A DNA stretch of 64,000 nt from Xanthomonas euroxanthea (GTDB lineage Bacteria; Pseudomonadota; Gammaproteobacteria; Xanthomonadales; Xanthomonadaceae): contig NZ_UIHB01000002.1 of assembly GCF_900476395.1 (NCBI RefSeq), positions 463,001 to 527,000 on the forward strand. Direction: 5' to 3'. Shown here one piece after another: positions 38,984 through 48,025 of this stretch. The notes beneath the pieces were generated by a model. It ran no database searches. It had not been told where the DNA came from and was given only the letters and a program-made list of their open reading frames with translations. Numbering within the stretch: position 1 is the first letter of the stretch; the number at the start of each line of letters is the position of its first letter. The position numbers and the translations under genes are program-made.

Positions 38984-39033
38984 GATGTCGGCCGCCCCCG
39001 TGGCCGCTCCTTTGCATGCTTCCAGGTGAACCC

Positions 39034-40461
39034 ATGTCCAGTGTCTCCATAGACGGCGCCCCCGATGCCGGCGAGAACACCCGTTTCATCGTCCTGATCA
39101 GTTGCGTAGCCACGATCGGCGGTTTTTTGTTCGGTTTCGATAGCGGCGTGATCAACGGCACTGTCGATGGCCTGAAGCAGACGTTCAATTCCAGCGCCGC
39201 CGAGACCGGGTTCGAAGTCGCCTCGATGCTGCTGGGCTGCGCCATCGGCGCCTTCTTTGCCGGCCGTCTGGCCGACCGCTGGGGCCGCCGCGCGGTCCTG
39301 ATCATTTCTGCGGCACTGTTCCTGCTCTCGGCCATTGGCGCCGGTGCCTCGCACAGTTCCGGCTTCTTCATCTTCGCCCGCGTGATGGGCGGCTTCGCGG
39401 TGGGCGCTGCCAGCGTCATCTCGCCGGCCTACATCGCCGAGGTCGCCTCCGCGCGCTATCGCGGCCGGCTCGCCACGATGCAGCAGATCGCCATCATCAG
39501 CGGGCTGTTCTGTGCGTTCCTGAGCAATTACCTGCTCGCCAACGCCGCCGGCGCCTCCACCGAACCGCTATGGGCCGGGCAGGCCGCCTGGCGCTGGATG
39601 TTCTGGATGCAGGCGGTCCCCTCGCTGCTGTTCCTGTTGCTGCTGCTGGTCATCCCGGAGAGCCCGCGCTACCTGGTGGTCAAGGGCCGCCGCGATCAGG
39701 CGCTGGTGGTCTTGAAGCGCCTGTACGGCAACGCCGCCGCGCAGACCAAGCTGGCCGAGATCTCGGCCTCGATGTCGGCCGACCAGCACAAGCCCAAATT
39801 CTCCGACCTCATCAACAAGGCCACCGGCAGGATCCGCCCGATCGTCTGGATCGGCGTGGGCCTGGCGGTGTTCCAGCAACTGGTCGGCATCAACGTGGTG
39901 TTCTATTACGGCGCCGTGCTGTGGCAGGCGGTGGGCTTCTCCGAACAGGACGCGCTGCTGATCAACGTGCTCTCCGGCGGCCTGAGCATCGGCGCCTGCC
40001 TGGTCACGGTGATGCTGGTCGACAAGATCGGCCGCAAGCCGCTGCTGTGGATCGGCTCGGCCGGCATGGCGGTCTCGCTGGCCCTGGTGACCTATGCCTT
40101 CGCCACCGCCTCGCTGGATCCCAACGGCAAGCTCGCCATGTCCGATGCCATGGGCATGCTCGCGCTGGTGGCCGCCAACGTCTACGTGGTGTTCTTCAAT
40201 GCCTCGTGGGGCCCGGTGATGTGGGTGATGCTGGGCGAGATGTTCCCCAACCAGATCCGTGGCTCGGGCCTGGCCATTGCCGGCGCCGCGCAGTGGACCT
40301 CCAACTTCGCCATCACCGTCAGCTTCCCGATCCTGCTCGGCAGCATCGGCCTGGCCGGCGCCTACGGCATCTACACCGTCGCCGCGTTCATCTCGGTGTT
40401 CTTCGTGCTCAAGTACGTCTACGAGACCAAGGGCAAGGAGCTGGAGCAGATGGAGGGCTGA
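39034..40461 (+). CDS. MFS sugar porter (XylE/GalP-like sugar:H+ symporter)
   Basis: A 475-residue, 12-helix major facilitator of the sugar-porter family, with FGFDSGVINGT in helix 1, the loop 2-3 motif GRLADRWGRRAVL, the PESPRYLVVKGR motif before the central loop, and QQLVGINVVFYYG in helix 7. It likely imports D-xylose or other monosaccharides released in the periplasm by GH31/GH35/GH95. The start at 39034 follows AGGTGAA. It is the last gene of the locus, with a strong hairpin 35 nt downstream. Confidence 0.94.
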   Translation: MSSVSIDGAPDAGENTRFIVLISCVATIGGFLFGFDSGVINGTVDGLKQTFNSSAAETGFEVASMLLGCAIGAFFAGRLADRWGRRAVLIISAALFLLSAIGAGASHSSGFFIFARVMGGFAVGAASVISPAYIAEVASARYRGRLATMQQIAIISGLFCAFLSNYLLANAAGASTEPLWAGQAAWRWMFWMQAVPSLLFLLLLLVIPESPRYLVVKGRRDQALVVLKRLYGNAAAQTKLAEISASMSADQHKPKFSDLINKATGRIRPIVWIGVGLAVFQQLVGINVVFYYGAVLWQAVGFSEQDALLINVLSGGLSIGACLVTVMLVDKIGRKPLLWIGSAGMAVSLALVTYAFATASLDPNGKLAMSDAMGMLALVAANVYVVFFNASWGPVMWVMLGEMFPNQIRGSGLAIAGAAQWTSNFAITVSFPILLGSIGLAGAYGIYTVAAFISVFFVLKYVYETKGKELEQMEG

Positions 40462-40495
40462 TCTCTCCCGTTATGCTGATATCGGCATGGATGAC

Positions 40496-40526
40496 GAACA
40501 AGGCCGCGCACTGCGCGGCCTTGTTC
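40496..40526 (+). terminator. Terminator-like hairpin of the xyloglucan locus
   Basis: A 14-bp perfect stem, GAACAAGGCCGCGC/GCGCGGCCTTGTTC, with an ACT loop. The downstream run is not T-rich, so efficiency is uncertain, but the inner stem is very stable. Confidence 0.65.
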
Positions 40527-40762
40527 GTTGACGGTCTCGCCTGGCATCTTGCCGATGTCTCGCATGCCTGCATCGCTGCAGGCGCCTCAATCGCGCCGGC
40601 TGTCATCGTTGGGCTGGATGCGGTGCATGCGCCTCCTCGCGACTGCTCGCAGCTCTGGCCTCTGCTGTGTCAGGCGACCCGATTCCCGCGTGGCCCAACG
40701 CACCAGCAAAGTGCAATGCGCGTCGTCAACGGCGATAACCGCCTTGAAGGGCACCGGCTCTT

Positions 40763-40791
40763 TTTGCAAATTGTGCGCCACCGCTATACTC
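40763..40791 (+). promoter_or_regulatory. sigma70-like promoter of the MASE1 gene
   Basis: TTTTGC (40763-40768), 17-nt spacer, TATACT (40786-40791). The predicted start is about 50 nt before the MASE1 ATG. The overlapping TTGCAA gives a 15-nt alternative spacing. Confidence 0.5.
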
Positions 40792-40846
40792 CACCAGGCA
40801 GTTTCCCTCCAGACTAGGGCGAATCGTGGAACCAAGGAGTGGTGGT

Positions 40847-42385
40847 ATGGCAGTAGCTAAAGAGCTTGTCAGGGGCATGCTGATCAGCGTGTGCTACTGC
40901 TTGGTGTTTCTGATGCTTTGGCGTTTTTCCCTTGATCAGTGGTACCTGCCAGTTGGTTTGCGGGTCGTTACCTTGCTCTATCGACCCTATCGGGAGTGGC
41001 CGTTTCTGTTGGCAGGGGACGCTGCAGCGATGTTGTTCCTGCGGATTCCTTTGGGCGAGCTTCAGGGGTTCAGCCCGCTCTGGTCGTATTTGAGCCCCCT
41101 ATTGCACGCGCCCTTGATTGCCTGTGCGATTGGACTGCTGCGTTACCGCGCTCCTTACATCGTCAAGCGGGAGCAGTGGCTTGTCCCCGCTGCTCTCGCG
41201 CTAGCGCTTTGGAATGCGTTATGCAGCCTGTTATTGAATGGGTTGCTCGGTGGGCCGCCGATCTACCCTGTTATCGACTTGCTGTTGCGATATGGAGCGG
41301 GCAGCTATCTCGGCGTGCTCACCCTGTTGTTGCCGGTAATGTTGTGGGACAATTGGAATCAGAGTCCTGTGCGTTCCAGTTTTCCGCGGGATGTTGGCGT
41401 CGCTGTGGTTGTTGTCCTCGGCTTCTTCTTCACTCTTAGTGTCTTGAATGATCCATCGATTCGAAACGTTTTGATGGTCGCGATGCTCGTGCCGATGGTG
41501 GTGCTGACTTTCAGGCATGGGTGGAGAGGGAATGCCCTAGGGGCGCTGTTGGCAAGTTTTGCGCTTGAGTTCTCAATGCCTAAGGTGTATCAGCTCGGGT
41601 TCTTTGATCAGGCTGTTTTCAATATCCAACTGCTTTATGCGTTTGTGACGACGATTCTGTTTGTCTTTAACGCCCGTCTACGTGAGCCTGTCCGCGACGG
41701 TATATCGAATCAGTCGAAGGATGATATTTACACTTTGGGTCGCGCAAGCTACGCCAGCGCCGAGCGCTTGTTGCGCAATCGCGTGCTTGAATACTCCGAC
41801 ATCAATGTGCAGATCAATCGGATGCGCAAAGATGTGGTGGCCGATTTGAGAGCAAAAGGGCAGCACTCGGTTGCGATGGAGATGACACGAGTGGGTGTTA
41901 TCGAATCGCAGCTGTTGCAGCAATATGTGGCTGCATTGTATCCGTTGGAAATAGAGACGCATGGGTTGTATCAAGCGCTATGTTCGCCGGCGCTTGAGCG
42001 CTTCTGTGCTTCTAAGTTCCAGTATGTGTTTCGTGGCGACTGCAGGAGTCTGTCTTTGGAGCTACAGTTGAGCGCCTATCGCAGTGTGCTCAATTGCGTC
42101 GAGATTCTGCCTCCGGCTGGCAGGCATTTCATCCAGGTGCGTGCATGGATAGCGAGGGAGACCCGTGGTGTTGCAGTACGTGTTATTGCTGATTCCGCAT
42201 CGGTTGACACGGTGCGGCGCGACTCGAATGACGTAGAAGCAGAACTGAAAGCAAGATTGAAAGCGCATGGCGGCATGTTTCATCGCCGCCATGCATTGGT
42301 TCTGACATTCCTGGTCGCTGAAGCCAATCCCGTACTGGTCAGGGAGACACGATCCACTGATCCCCAGTTGCTCCGCGCCGTGTGA
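40847..42385 (+). CDS. MASE1-type membrane protein with degenerate sensor-kinase region
   Basis: A 512-residue protein. Residues 1-280 hold about eight hydrophobic helices in the pattern of the MASE1 sensory domain. The cytoplasmic part (about 290-510) resembles the dimerisation and early ATPase region of UhpB-like histidine kinases (LQLSAYRSVLNCVEIL aligns with an N-box), but I find no phospho-accepting His in an H-box and no G-box motifs, so catalysis is doubtful. It may act as a ligand-sensing pseudokinase. Codons here use many more A/T third positions than neighbours, suggesting acquisition by transfer. The ATG at 40847 has AAGGAG upstream. The 3' end overlaps the convergent small gene by 47 nt. 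Confidence 0.78.
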   Translation: MAVAKELVRGMLISVCYCLVFLMLWRFSLDQWYLPVGLRVVTLLYRPYREWPFLLAGDAAAMLFLRIPLGELQGFSPLWSYLSPLLHAPLIACAIGLLRYRAPYIVKREQWLVPAALALALWNALCSLLLNGLLGGPPIYPVIDLLLRYGAGSYLGVLTLLLPVMLWDNWNQSPVRSSFPRDVGVAVVVVLGFFFTLSVLNDPSIRNVLMVAMLVPMVVLTFRHGWRGNALGALLASFALEFSMPKVYQLGFFDQAVFNIQLLYAFVTTILFVFNARLREPVRDGISNQSKDDIYTLGRASYASAERLLRNRVLEYSDINVQINRMRKDVVADLRAKGQHSVAMEMTRVGVIESQLLQQYVAALYPLEIETHGLYQALCSPALERFCASKFQYVFRGDCRSLSLELQLSAYRSVLNCVEILPPAGRHFIQVRAWIARETRGVAVRVIADSASVDTVRRDSNDVEAELKARLKAHGGMFHRRHALVLTFLVAEANPVLVRETRSTDPQLLRAV

Positions 42386-42806
42386 GCACTGTGAAGTTTC
42401 TTGTCTTATAGACAAGTTGGGCTTGACTGCGCTGGGCCGCATCGTCTGCAGTCAGCTCGCTCAGGCTTGGAGCTGAGGAGATTTTATTTTTCTTGGGCAA
42501 TACAACGCGATCCACATCCTTGCCCATTGGTAGGGTCCATAGAGCGTCATCCACGCGGGCGACGACAGCGTGGACCACGCCGGTGACATCGTTGATTTGC
42601 AAATATGTCACGCCATCACGATGAAACTCGTAGATGGCAAGCGAGGAGTCCATAGCGAGGTTGGCTGCCTTGGGATTGCTATCGCCAAGCCCGACGGCGG
42701 GCGCGCCGATGCCGCCACTGGGGCAGCAATCAGCCATCGCTGCGCTCGATGCGAAGAGTCCGACGATTAAACAAAAAGCCAAAGGCCAGGTTTTTGCGTT
42801 CTTCAT
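42339..42806 (-). CDS. Small exported protein, unknown function
   Basis: A 155-residue protein with a signal peptide (hydrophobic core AFCLIVGLFASSAAMA, likely cleaved before DCC). The mature protein begins with Cys-Cys and a Gly/Pro-rich segment, then has strands YEFHRDGVTYLQINDVTG and VHAVVARVDDALWTLPMG. I recognise no domain. The start at 42806 is chosen over 42827 because GGGGGAAGG lies upstream at good spacing. Its 3' end overlaps the MASE1 gene on the other strand by 47 nt. Base composition is also lower in GC than the flanks. Confidence 0.65.
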   Translation of the reverse strand: MKNAKTWPLAFCLIVGLFASSAAMADCCPSGGIGAPAVGLGDSNPKAANLAMDSSLAIYEFHRDGVTYLQINDVTGVVHAVVARVDDALWTLPMGKDVDRVVLPKKNKISSAPSLSELTADDAAQRSQAQLVYKTRNFTVLTRRGATGDQWIVSP

Positions 42807-43015
42807 GATTTTGCCTTCCCCCTGCATGGGGCAACTCCGCCTGCGATTCAGGCGCTTATACGTTACGTGTTGAATGGCAGATTTTGTTGATTGTTTGTCG
42901 CAGAAAATCGCTGTGGCATACCGTCCGCCGATCAGCGAGGACAGTCAACCGCATCCGCCGTTACCTGGACCTATCCGGTCAGGTGTGATGTGCAGCGCTG
43001 GAGCGCGCGCGTTAT

Positions 43016-43240
43016 TTAGCGGCTCGGCTTGAGTTCGCCATCAGCACGCTCAAACCATCCAATCATCCGCTGGAGATGAGGCTTGCCCCAACGACGCAAA
43101 AATTGCTGAGTGTGGTGGTCGCCGAGGTCGTGCAGGCTCGCGAGACGTCGGGCGATGAAGGAGGCGGTCAGTGGCTGGCCGCAGTCGACCTCGATGCAGT
43201 GGCGCCAGGCGGTATAGCTGTCGGGGATGACGGGGGACAT
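43016..43240 (-). CDS. Small hypothetical protein
   Basis: 74 residues beginning MSPVIPDSYTAWRHCIEVDC. It is rich in aromatic and charged residues (two Trp pairs around WRHC and RRWGKPH), with no signal peptide or membrane helix and no recognised domain. An upstream ATG (43285) is possible but adds a His/Arg-rich leader. Real coding is likely but not certain. Confidence 0.5.
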   Translation of the reverse strand: MSPVIPDSYTAWRHCIEVDCGQPLTASFIARRLASLHDLGDHHTQQFLRRWGKPHLQRMIGWFERADGELKPSR

Positions 43241-43458
43241 TGTGGCTCTTCGGCAAGAGTGAACGTGAGGGTGTAGGCGGGACACAACAGGCTTGCTTTT
43301 GCGCGATAAATGTTACTTTATAACACTTCGTTCCGTCGTTCGTCCGGTTACATCGTGTCGCGCTCCTTACCTCAGAGTGTTGTTTGCCTGGTCACCATGC
43401 CAAACCTTCCATACTCGAATCGGCTCGGTGGCCGCGTCGATCCTCCGGAACCGGCCCG

Positions 43459-44616
43459 ATGAGGCGGCGGCAGGTGTTGCGCACCGTCGGCGCAGCCTTG
43501 GTGCTGTCGCCGGGCCTTGCCCATGCGCAGTCGCTCCCGGAGCTGCGCAGCTGCAACCTGCAGCGCCAGGGTAGGGAACTGCAGCTTCGACTTGCATTGA
43601 GTACGCAGGTCGCCTACCGCAGCTTCAGCCTGTCCAATCCAGCGCGCTTGGTCATCGACTTGCCGGGCGTTTCGACACAGCCACCGCAGGTCGATCCATT
43701 GCCTGACGGTCTCGCAGTCGTTGCCATCCGTAGCGGCCCGCATGGCGATGGGCTGCGCGTGGTGCTCGATCTGTCGCAGCCGCTGACCGCCACGGCGCGG
43801 TGGGAGGGCAGTGTGCTGCTACTGGATCTGGCTGTTGCCGGCACTGTGTCGTTGTCCGCAGCCGATCCGGCCGAGCCGGCCGTCGCGGCGGCTGTGCCCA
43901 CGCGCTCGCACCTGCATCCCTACGTGATCGCCATCGATGCCGGCCACGGAGGCAAGGATCCCGGCGCGGTCAGTGCCGATGCGCGCTACGAGAAGCATGT
44001 GGCCATGGCGGTCGCGGGGCGGCTGCACCAGCGTCTGGCAGCCGACCCGCGTTACCGGCCGGCCATGATCCGCAGTGACGATCGCTTCGTGCCGCTGCAC
44101 GAACGGGTGTTGATCGCCCATCGCCGCAATGCCGATCTGTTCGTGTCCATCCATGCCGATGCTGCGCCCAGCAGCCAGGCGCGCGGTGCCTCGGTGTTTG
44201 CCTTGTCGCAGAACGGCGCTAGCTCTGCATTGGCGCGCTGGATCGCCGACAGCGAAAACGCCGCCGACCAGATGGGCGACAGCGCGCGCCGTTTGCGGGT
44301 GCCCAGCAACCCGGTGTTGTCGCAGGTGCTGGCCGACCTGTCGCTGAGCGGCACCATCGCCAGCAGCGTGGCGTTCGGCAAGTTGATGCTCGGGCGGCTG
44401 CAGCAGGTGACGCGCCTGCATCAGGATCAGGTCGGGCAGGCCGGCTTTGCCGTGTTGAAGTCGCCGGATATTCCGTCGTTGCTGGTGGAAACCGGCTTCA
44501 TGAGCAATCGCGACGATTGCCGGCGGCTGTGTGGCGATACGCATCAGGACGAACTGGCGCAAACGCTGCACGCCGGTATCGACGATTACTTCCAGATGTT
44601 CCCCGGTCGCGCCTGA
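43459..44616 (+). CDS. amiC: N-acetylmuramoyl-L-alanine amidase AmiC-type
   Basis: A 385-residue periplasmic amidase that cleaves septal peptidoglycan during cell separation. The N-terminus MRRRQVLRTVGAALVLSPGLAHAQ has a twin-arginine stretch, in line with Tat export of E. coli AmiC. An AMIN septum-targeting domain (about 35-120) is followed by the amidase_3 domain, with zinc ligands in DAGHGGKDPG and SIHADA and the catalytic Glu in VETGFMSN. The start at 43459 places the Tat motif at the N-terminus. folE2 follows after 35 nt. Confidence 0.93.
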   Translation: MRRRQVLRTVGAALVLSPGLAHAQSLPELRSCNLQRQGRELQLRLALSTQVAYRSFSLSNPARLVIDLPGVSTQPPQVDPLPDGLAVVAIRSGPHGDGLRVVLDLSQPLTATARWEGSVLLLDLAVAGTVSLSAADPAEPAVAAAVPTRSHLHPYVIAIDAGHGGKDPGAVSADARYEKHVAMAVAGRLHQRLAADPRYRPAMIRSDDRFVPLHERVLIAHRRNADLFVSIHADAAPSSQARGASVFALSQNGASSALARWIADSENAADQMGDSARRLRVPSNPVLSQVLADLSLSGTIASSVAFGKLMLGRLQQVTRLHQDQVGQAGFAVLKSPDIPSLLVETGFMSNRDDCRRLCGDTHQDELAQTLHAGIDDYFQMFPGRA

Positions 44617-44651
44617 GGCGCGATTCCCCCATCTCCTTCAACGAGCTTTCG

Positions 44652-45575
44652 ATGTCCACCACGCTTCCAGATGTTGCCGTTACCGAACCGTCCACAGCGA
44701 GTGCGCCGCTGCGCTGGGTCGGCATGCAGGACATCGCCGTGCCGGTGCGCCTGGACGATGCCGAGCCCGGCGGCAGCGTGGCCGCGCGTGCCGGCGTGCA
44801 GGTGGATCTGCCGCGCCCGGAACTCAAGGGCATCCATATGTCGCGCTTGTATCGCTTGCTGGATCGGCATCTGGAGCAGCCGGTGTCGCCGGCGATGGTG
44901 TCGCAGCTGCTGCAGGCGCTGATCGACAGTCATGTCGATTGCGGCAGCCGGGCGGCGCGGCTGACGCTGAGCTTTGAGCTGATGGTGCGGGTGCCGGCGC
45001 TGCGCAGCGAAGGACTGAGCGGCTGGCGCGCCTATCCGGTGCGCATCGATGCCCAGACCAGTGCAGGCCGCACCCGGATCCAGTTGCAGGTCGAGGTGCT
45101 GTACGCCTCCACCTGTCCCTGTTCGGCGGCCTTGTCGCGCCAGTTGCTGAGCGGTGTGTTCTTGCAGCAACACGCAGGGCGCGATGCGTTGCCGGTCGAA
45201 GAGGTGGCGCAGTGGCTGCAACAGCACGGTTCGTACGCCACGCCGCACAGCCAGCGCAGCGTGGCGCAAATACGCGTGGAGCTGGGCGCGAGCTTGCCGC
45301 GTTTCGGTATCCGCGCGCTGGTCGGCCTGTGCGAGCAGGCGTTGGCGACGCCGGTACAGGCGGCGGTACGGCGTGTCGACGAGCAGGCGTTCGCCCGCTT
45401 GAATGGCGCCAACCTGATGTATGTCGAAGATACCACGCGGCGGTTGCGCAAGGTGCTGGCCGAGCACCATGCCGTTTTCCATGTGGCGGTGTGCCACCTG
45501 GAAAGTCTGCATGCCCACGACGCCGTCGCCGAAACCGACAGTGATGCCGGCATTTTTCATCCATTGGCCGAGTGA
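44652..45575 (+). CDS. folE2: GTP cyclohydrolase FolE2 (type IB)
   Basis: A 307-residue COG1469 enzyme converting GTP to dihydroneopterin triphosphate, the entry step of folate synthesis. Family blocks include GVQVDLPRPELKGIHMSRLY and the conserved Cys155/Cys157 in ASTCPCSAALS, with HATPHSQRS-like SYATPHSQRS. FolE2 works with other metals than Zn and is often used when Zn is scarce; whether this strain also has FolE cannot be seen here. The start at 44652 opens with MSTTLPDVA. Confidence 0.94.
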   Translation: MSTTLPDVAVTEPSTASAPLRWVGMQDIAVPVRLDDAEPGGSVAARAGVQVDLPRPELKGIHMSRLYRLLDRHLEQPVSPAMVSQLLQALIDSHVDCGSRAARLTLSFELMVRVPALRSEGLSGWRAYPVRIDAQTSAGRTRIQLQVEVLYASTCPCSAALSRQLLSGVFLQQHAGRDALPVEEVAQWLQQHGSYATPHSQRSVAQIRVELGASLPRFGIRALVGLCEQALATPVQAAVRRVDEQAFARLNGANLMYVEDTTRRLRKVLAEHHAVFHVAVCHLESLHAHDAVAETDSDAGIFHPLAE

Positions 45576-46011
45576 GGCGTTGCCATGCACTGCAAACATC
45601 CACGTCGATCTGCAATCGCTGCGCGCAAGTACGAGGGCGATCGCACGTGGCGCCGATGCGGACGCATTGTCGCGCAGGTCCATGTCCTGATCGGGCCGTA
45701 CGTGATGTTTGTCGCGGGGTGATCGGCATCGGCCAGGCCGATGCGCCGCCCTCGCGTGGCAGCACATGCAGCCGCAGGCGTGGAGCGGGCGGCCGACTGC
45801 GCGGCTTGGTGCAGGGGTGTCTGGCCCGCAACCGGCCTCAGCCAGTCGGCGCACCGGTACATCGGATCGACGCAGTCGCCATTGGCGACATGTTCGCCCG
45901 GTAGGGAACGGGATCATCACGCGCTGCCCCGGCCAGCGGCAGTCACTGATGCCCAACAACGCAAAAGCCCCGCAATGCGGGGCCTTGGCGTGTTCTGCAG
46001 CCAGACGACGG
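45576..46011. other. Intergenic region between folE2 and tRNA-Glu
   Basis: 436 nt in which short frames on both strands lack coding character. The only feature I support is the tRNA-Glu terminator near its right end. Confidence 0.55.
45963..45983 (-). terminator. Terminator of tRNA-Glu
   Basis: Minus strand GCCCCGC-ATT-GCGGGGC, followed by TTTT (plus-strand AAAA 45963-45966), 29 nt after the tRNA 3' end. Confidence 0.8.
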
Positions 46012-46086
46012 TGGTGCTCCCTAGGGGACTCGAACCCCTGTTTTAGCCTTGAGAGGGCCACGTCCTAACCATTAGACGAAGGGAGC
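46012..46086 (-). tRNA. tRNA-Glu (anticodon CTC)
   Basis: A 75-nt cloverleaf: acceptor GCTCCCT/AGGGAGC, anticodon arm TGGCC-CTCTCAA-GGCTA (anticodon CTC), T-arm CAGGGGTTCGAGTCCCCT, and encoded CCA at 46014-46012. It reads GAG codons. Confidence 0.95.
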
Positions 46087-46112
46087 GTTTGGTGCGTCTT
46101 GTGCAGCGCGCT

Positions 46113-46141
46113 AGTATAGTGCGCTCAAACCCGTTGGGCAA
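46113..46141 (-). promoter_or_regulatory. sigma70 promoter of tRNA-Glu
   Basis: Minus strand TTGCCC (46141-46136), exact 17-nt spacer, TATACT (46118-46113). The predicted start is about 20 nt before the tRNA. It lies back-to-back with the pcnB 5' region. Confidence 0.75.
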
Positions 46142-46169
46142 TCCTGCAACACAAGACGGAAGCGCCATC

Positions 46170-47501
46170 ATCGAATCCTCAGTTACATCTCCGTTCACGC
46201 TGCGCGTCATCCCACGCGATCAGCACACCATCTCGCGCAAGGACATCAGCCCCAACGCGTTGCGCGTGCTGTACCGCCTGCGCGAATCGGGCTTTGGTGC
46301 CTACCTGGTCGGCGGCGCGGTCCGCGACCTGCTGGTCGGCGGCCATCCCAAGGATTTCGACGTGGCCACCAGTGCCACGCCGGAAGAAGTCAAAGCGCTG
46401 TTCCGCAACTGTCGCCTGATCGGCCGCCGCTTTCGCCTGGCGCATGTGGTGTTCGGTCGCGAGATCATCGAAGTGGCCACGTTCCGCGCCAACATCGACG
46501 ATGGCAGCGGCGACCGCGAACTGGATAACGGCCGCCTGGTGCGCGACAACGTCTACGGCACCATCGAAGACGATGCGATCCGTCGCGACTTCACCTGCAA
46601 CGCCCTGTACTACGCGATCGAGGATTTCTCGGTACGCGATTACTGCGGCGGCTTCGAAGACGTGCAGGCGCGCCTGATGAAGCTGATCGGCGACCCGGAG
46701 CTGCGCTACCAGGAAGATCCGGTGCGCATGCTGCGCGCGGTGCGTCTGGCGGCCAAGTTGAACTTCGACATCGAAGCCGGCACCGCAGAACCCATTCCGC
46801 GCCTGGCCGGTCTGTTGTCCGAAGCGGCGCCAGCGCGCTTGTTCGAAGAGATTCTCAAGCTGTTCCTGTCCGGGCACGGCGTAGCCAGTTTCGAAGGCCT
46901 GGAGCGTTACGGCCTGCTCGGTGCGCTGTTCCCTGAAAGTGCGGCGGCCCTGAAATCCAACCGCAGCGGCGCACTGCGCGCCATGGTGCTGGAAGGCCTG
47001 CGCAACACCGATGCGCGCGTGGCCAACGACGAACCGGTGTCGCCGGCGTTCCTGTTCGCCCTGCTGCTCTGGCCGGCGTTCTGCCGCACCTTGATGGGCC
47101 TGCAGGCGCAAGGCGTGCAACCGGAGGACGCGCAGCGTCGCGCCGCCGACCGGGTCACCCTGCATCAGCTCGAACGCGTGGCGCTGCCGCGGCGTTTCTC
47201 GCTGCCGATGCAGGAAATCTGGCTGCTGCAGACGCGCTTCTCCTCGCGTCAGCGCAAGCGCGTGTTCCGCACCTTGTCGCATCCGCGTTTCCGCGCCGCG
47301 TTCGATTTCCTGGTGTTGCGCCAGTTCGCCTCGGCCGACCATGCCGCCGATGTCGAATTCTGGCGCGAGGCACAGAAGTCCTCCGGCCAGGAACTGGTCG
47401 ATGCGATCGAAACCGCGCAGGCCGATCACGCCGGCGAGGAGGATGCACCGCGCAAGCGCCGCCGTCGCCGCCGTCGCACCGGCGCGCCCGCAGGCGAATA
47501 G
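46170..47501 (+). CDS. pcnB: Poly(A) polymerase I, probable ATC start
   Basis: PcnB adds poly(A) tails that mark RNAs for decay. The nucleotidyltransferase core shows [16 protein letters not shown] and the DxD pair Asp62/Asp64 (KDFDVAT), with RNA-binding residues downstream and the basic C-terminus [10 protein letters not shown] as in E. coli PcnB. There is no ATG before the conserved [17 protein letters not shown]. The best Shine-Dalgarno, GGAAG (46158-46162), lies 7 nt before ATC 46170. TTG or GTG codons between 46089 and 46134 are alternatives but overlap the tRNA-Glu promoter. E. coli pcnB is known to start at AUU, so a weak start may be conserved. folK follows after 3 nt. Confidence 0.9.
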   Translation: MESSVTSPFTLRVIPRDQHTISRKDISPNALRVLYRLRESGFGAYLVGGAVRDLLVGGHPKDFDVATSATPEEVKALFRNCRLIGRRFRLAHVVFGREIIEVATFRANIDDGSGDRELDNGRLVRDNVYGTIEDDAIRRDFTCNALYYAIEDFSVRDYCGGFEDVQARLMKLIGDPELRYQEDPVRMLRAVRLAAKLNFDIEAGTAEPIPRLAGLLSEAAPARLFEEILKLFLSGHGVASFEGLERYGLLGALFPESAAALKSNRSGALRAMVLEGLRNTDARVANDEPVSPAFLFALLLWPAFCRTLMGLQAQGVQPEDAQRRAADRVTLHQLERVALPRRFSLPMQEIWLLQTRFSSRQRKRVFRTLSHPRFRAAFDFLVLRQFASADHAADVEFWREAQKSSGQELVDAIETAQADHAGEEDAPRKRRRRRRRTGAPAGE

Positions 47502-47504
47502 GGC

Positions 47505-47990
47505 GTGCAGACCGCCTTTGTCGGCCTGGGCGCCAACCTGGGCCCGGCCGAGGCCAGCGTGCGCGCGGCCATCGCCGCGCTGGGCGAGCTGCCGCAGACC
47601 ACGCTGGTTGCCGCCTCGCGCCTGTACCGCACGCCGGCCTGGGGCCGCGAAGACCAGCCCGATTTCATCAATGCCGTGGCACAGCTGCGCACTGCGCTGG
47701 CGCCACTGCCGCTGCTGGAGGCCCTGCTCGGCATCGAGCAGACCTTCGGTCGGCAGCGCGTGGATGGCGAGCGCTGGGGCCCGCGCACGCTGGACCTGGA
47801 TCTGCTGCTGTACGCCGACCAGGTGATCGACCTGCCGCGTTTGCAGGTACCGCACCCGCATCTGCAGGCGCGCGCCTTTGCGCTGTTGCCGCTGTCCGAG
47901 CTTGCCCCGGACGCGATCATTCCGGGCCATGGAACAGTGCGACACGCGCTGCAGGCCATCGATGCCTGTGGGCTGGAGCCGATTGGGTAG
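47505..47990 (+). CDS. folK: HPPK (6-hydroxymethyl-dihydropterin pyrophosphokinase)
   Basis: A 161-residue FolK with the N-terminal [10 protein letters not shown], the mobile-loop/ATP region RYxTPxW-like [16 protein letters not shown], and the signature [14 protein letters not shown]. It pyrophosphorylates 6-hydroxymethyl-dihydropterin for folate synthesis. The start is GTG 47505, 3 nt after the pcnB stop, giving MQTAFVGLG; the pcnB-folK-panB order is a common gammaproteobacterial arrangement. Confidence 0.95.
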   Translation: MQTAFVGLGANLGPAEASVRAAIAALGELPQTTLVAASRLYRTPAWGREDQPDFINAVAQLRTALAPLPLLEALLGIEQTFGRQRVDGERWGPRTLDLDLLLYADQVIDLPRLQVPHPHLQARAFALLPLSELAPDAIIPGHGTVRHALQAIDACGLEPIG

Positions 47991-47995
47991 ATAAT
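47967..47995 (+). promoter_or_regulatory. Possible panB promoter inside folK
   Basis: GATAAT at 47990-47995 could be a -10, 31 nt before panB. The matching -35 position (TGTGGG) is poor, so panB may instead rely on read-through from pcnB-folK. Confidence 0.3.
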
Positions 47996-48025
47996 GGCCG
48001 GCTTATCACCCCACGTAATGACTTC

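Larger units (their letters stand above)
40462..40846. other. Intergenic region after the xyloglucan locus
   Basis: 385 nt with a hairpin terminator (40496-40526) and a promoter near the right end. No ORF between them looks coding. Confidence 0.6.

Noticed and set aside
43326..43346. Two TTCG-type boxes suggesting a PIP box
   Set aside because: They are about 7 nt apart rather than the required 15, and the next gene is a housekeeping amidase.
45557..45862. Minus-strand peptide containing GQTPLHQAAQ, resembling an ankyrin repeat
   Set aside because: Only one short motif matches; there is no second repeat, no ribosome site, and the frame runs into folE2. Probably chance.
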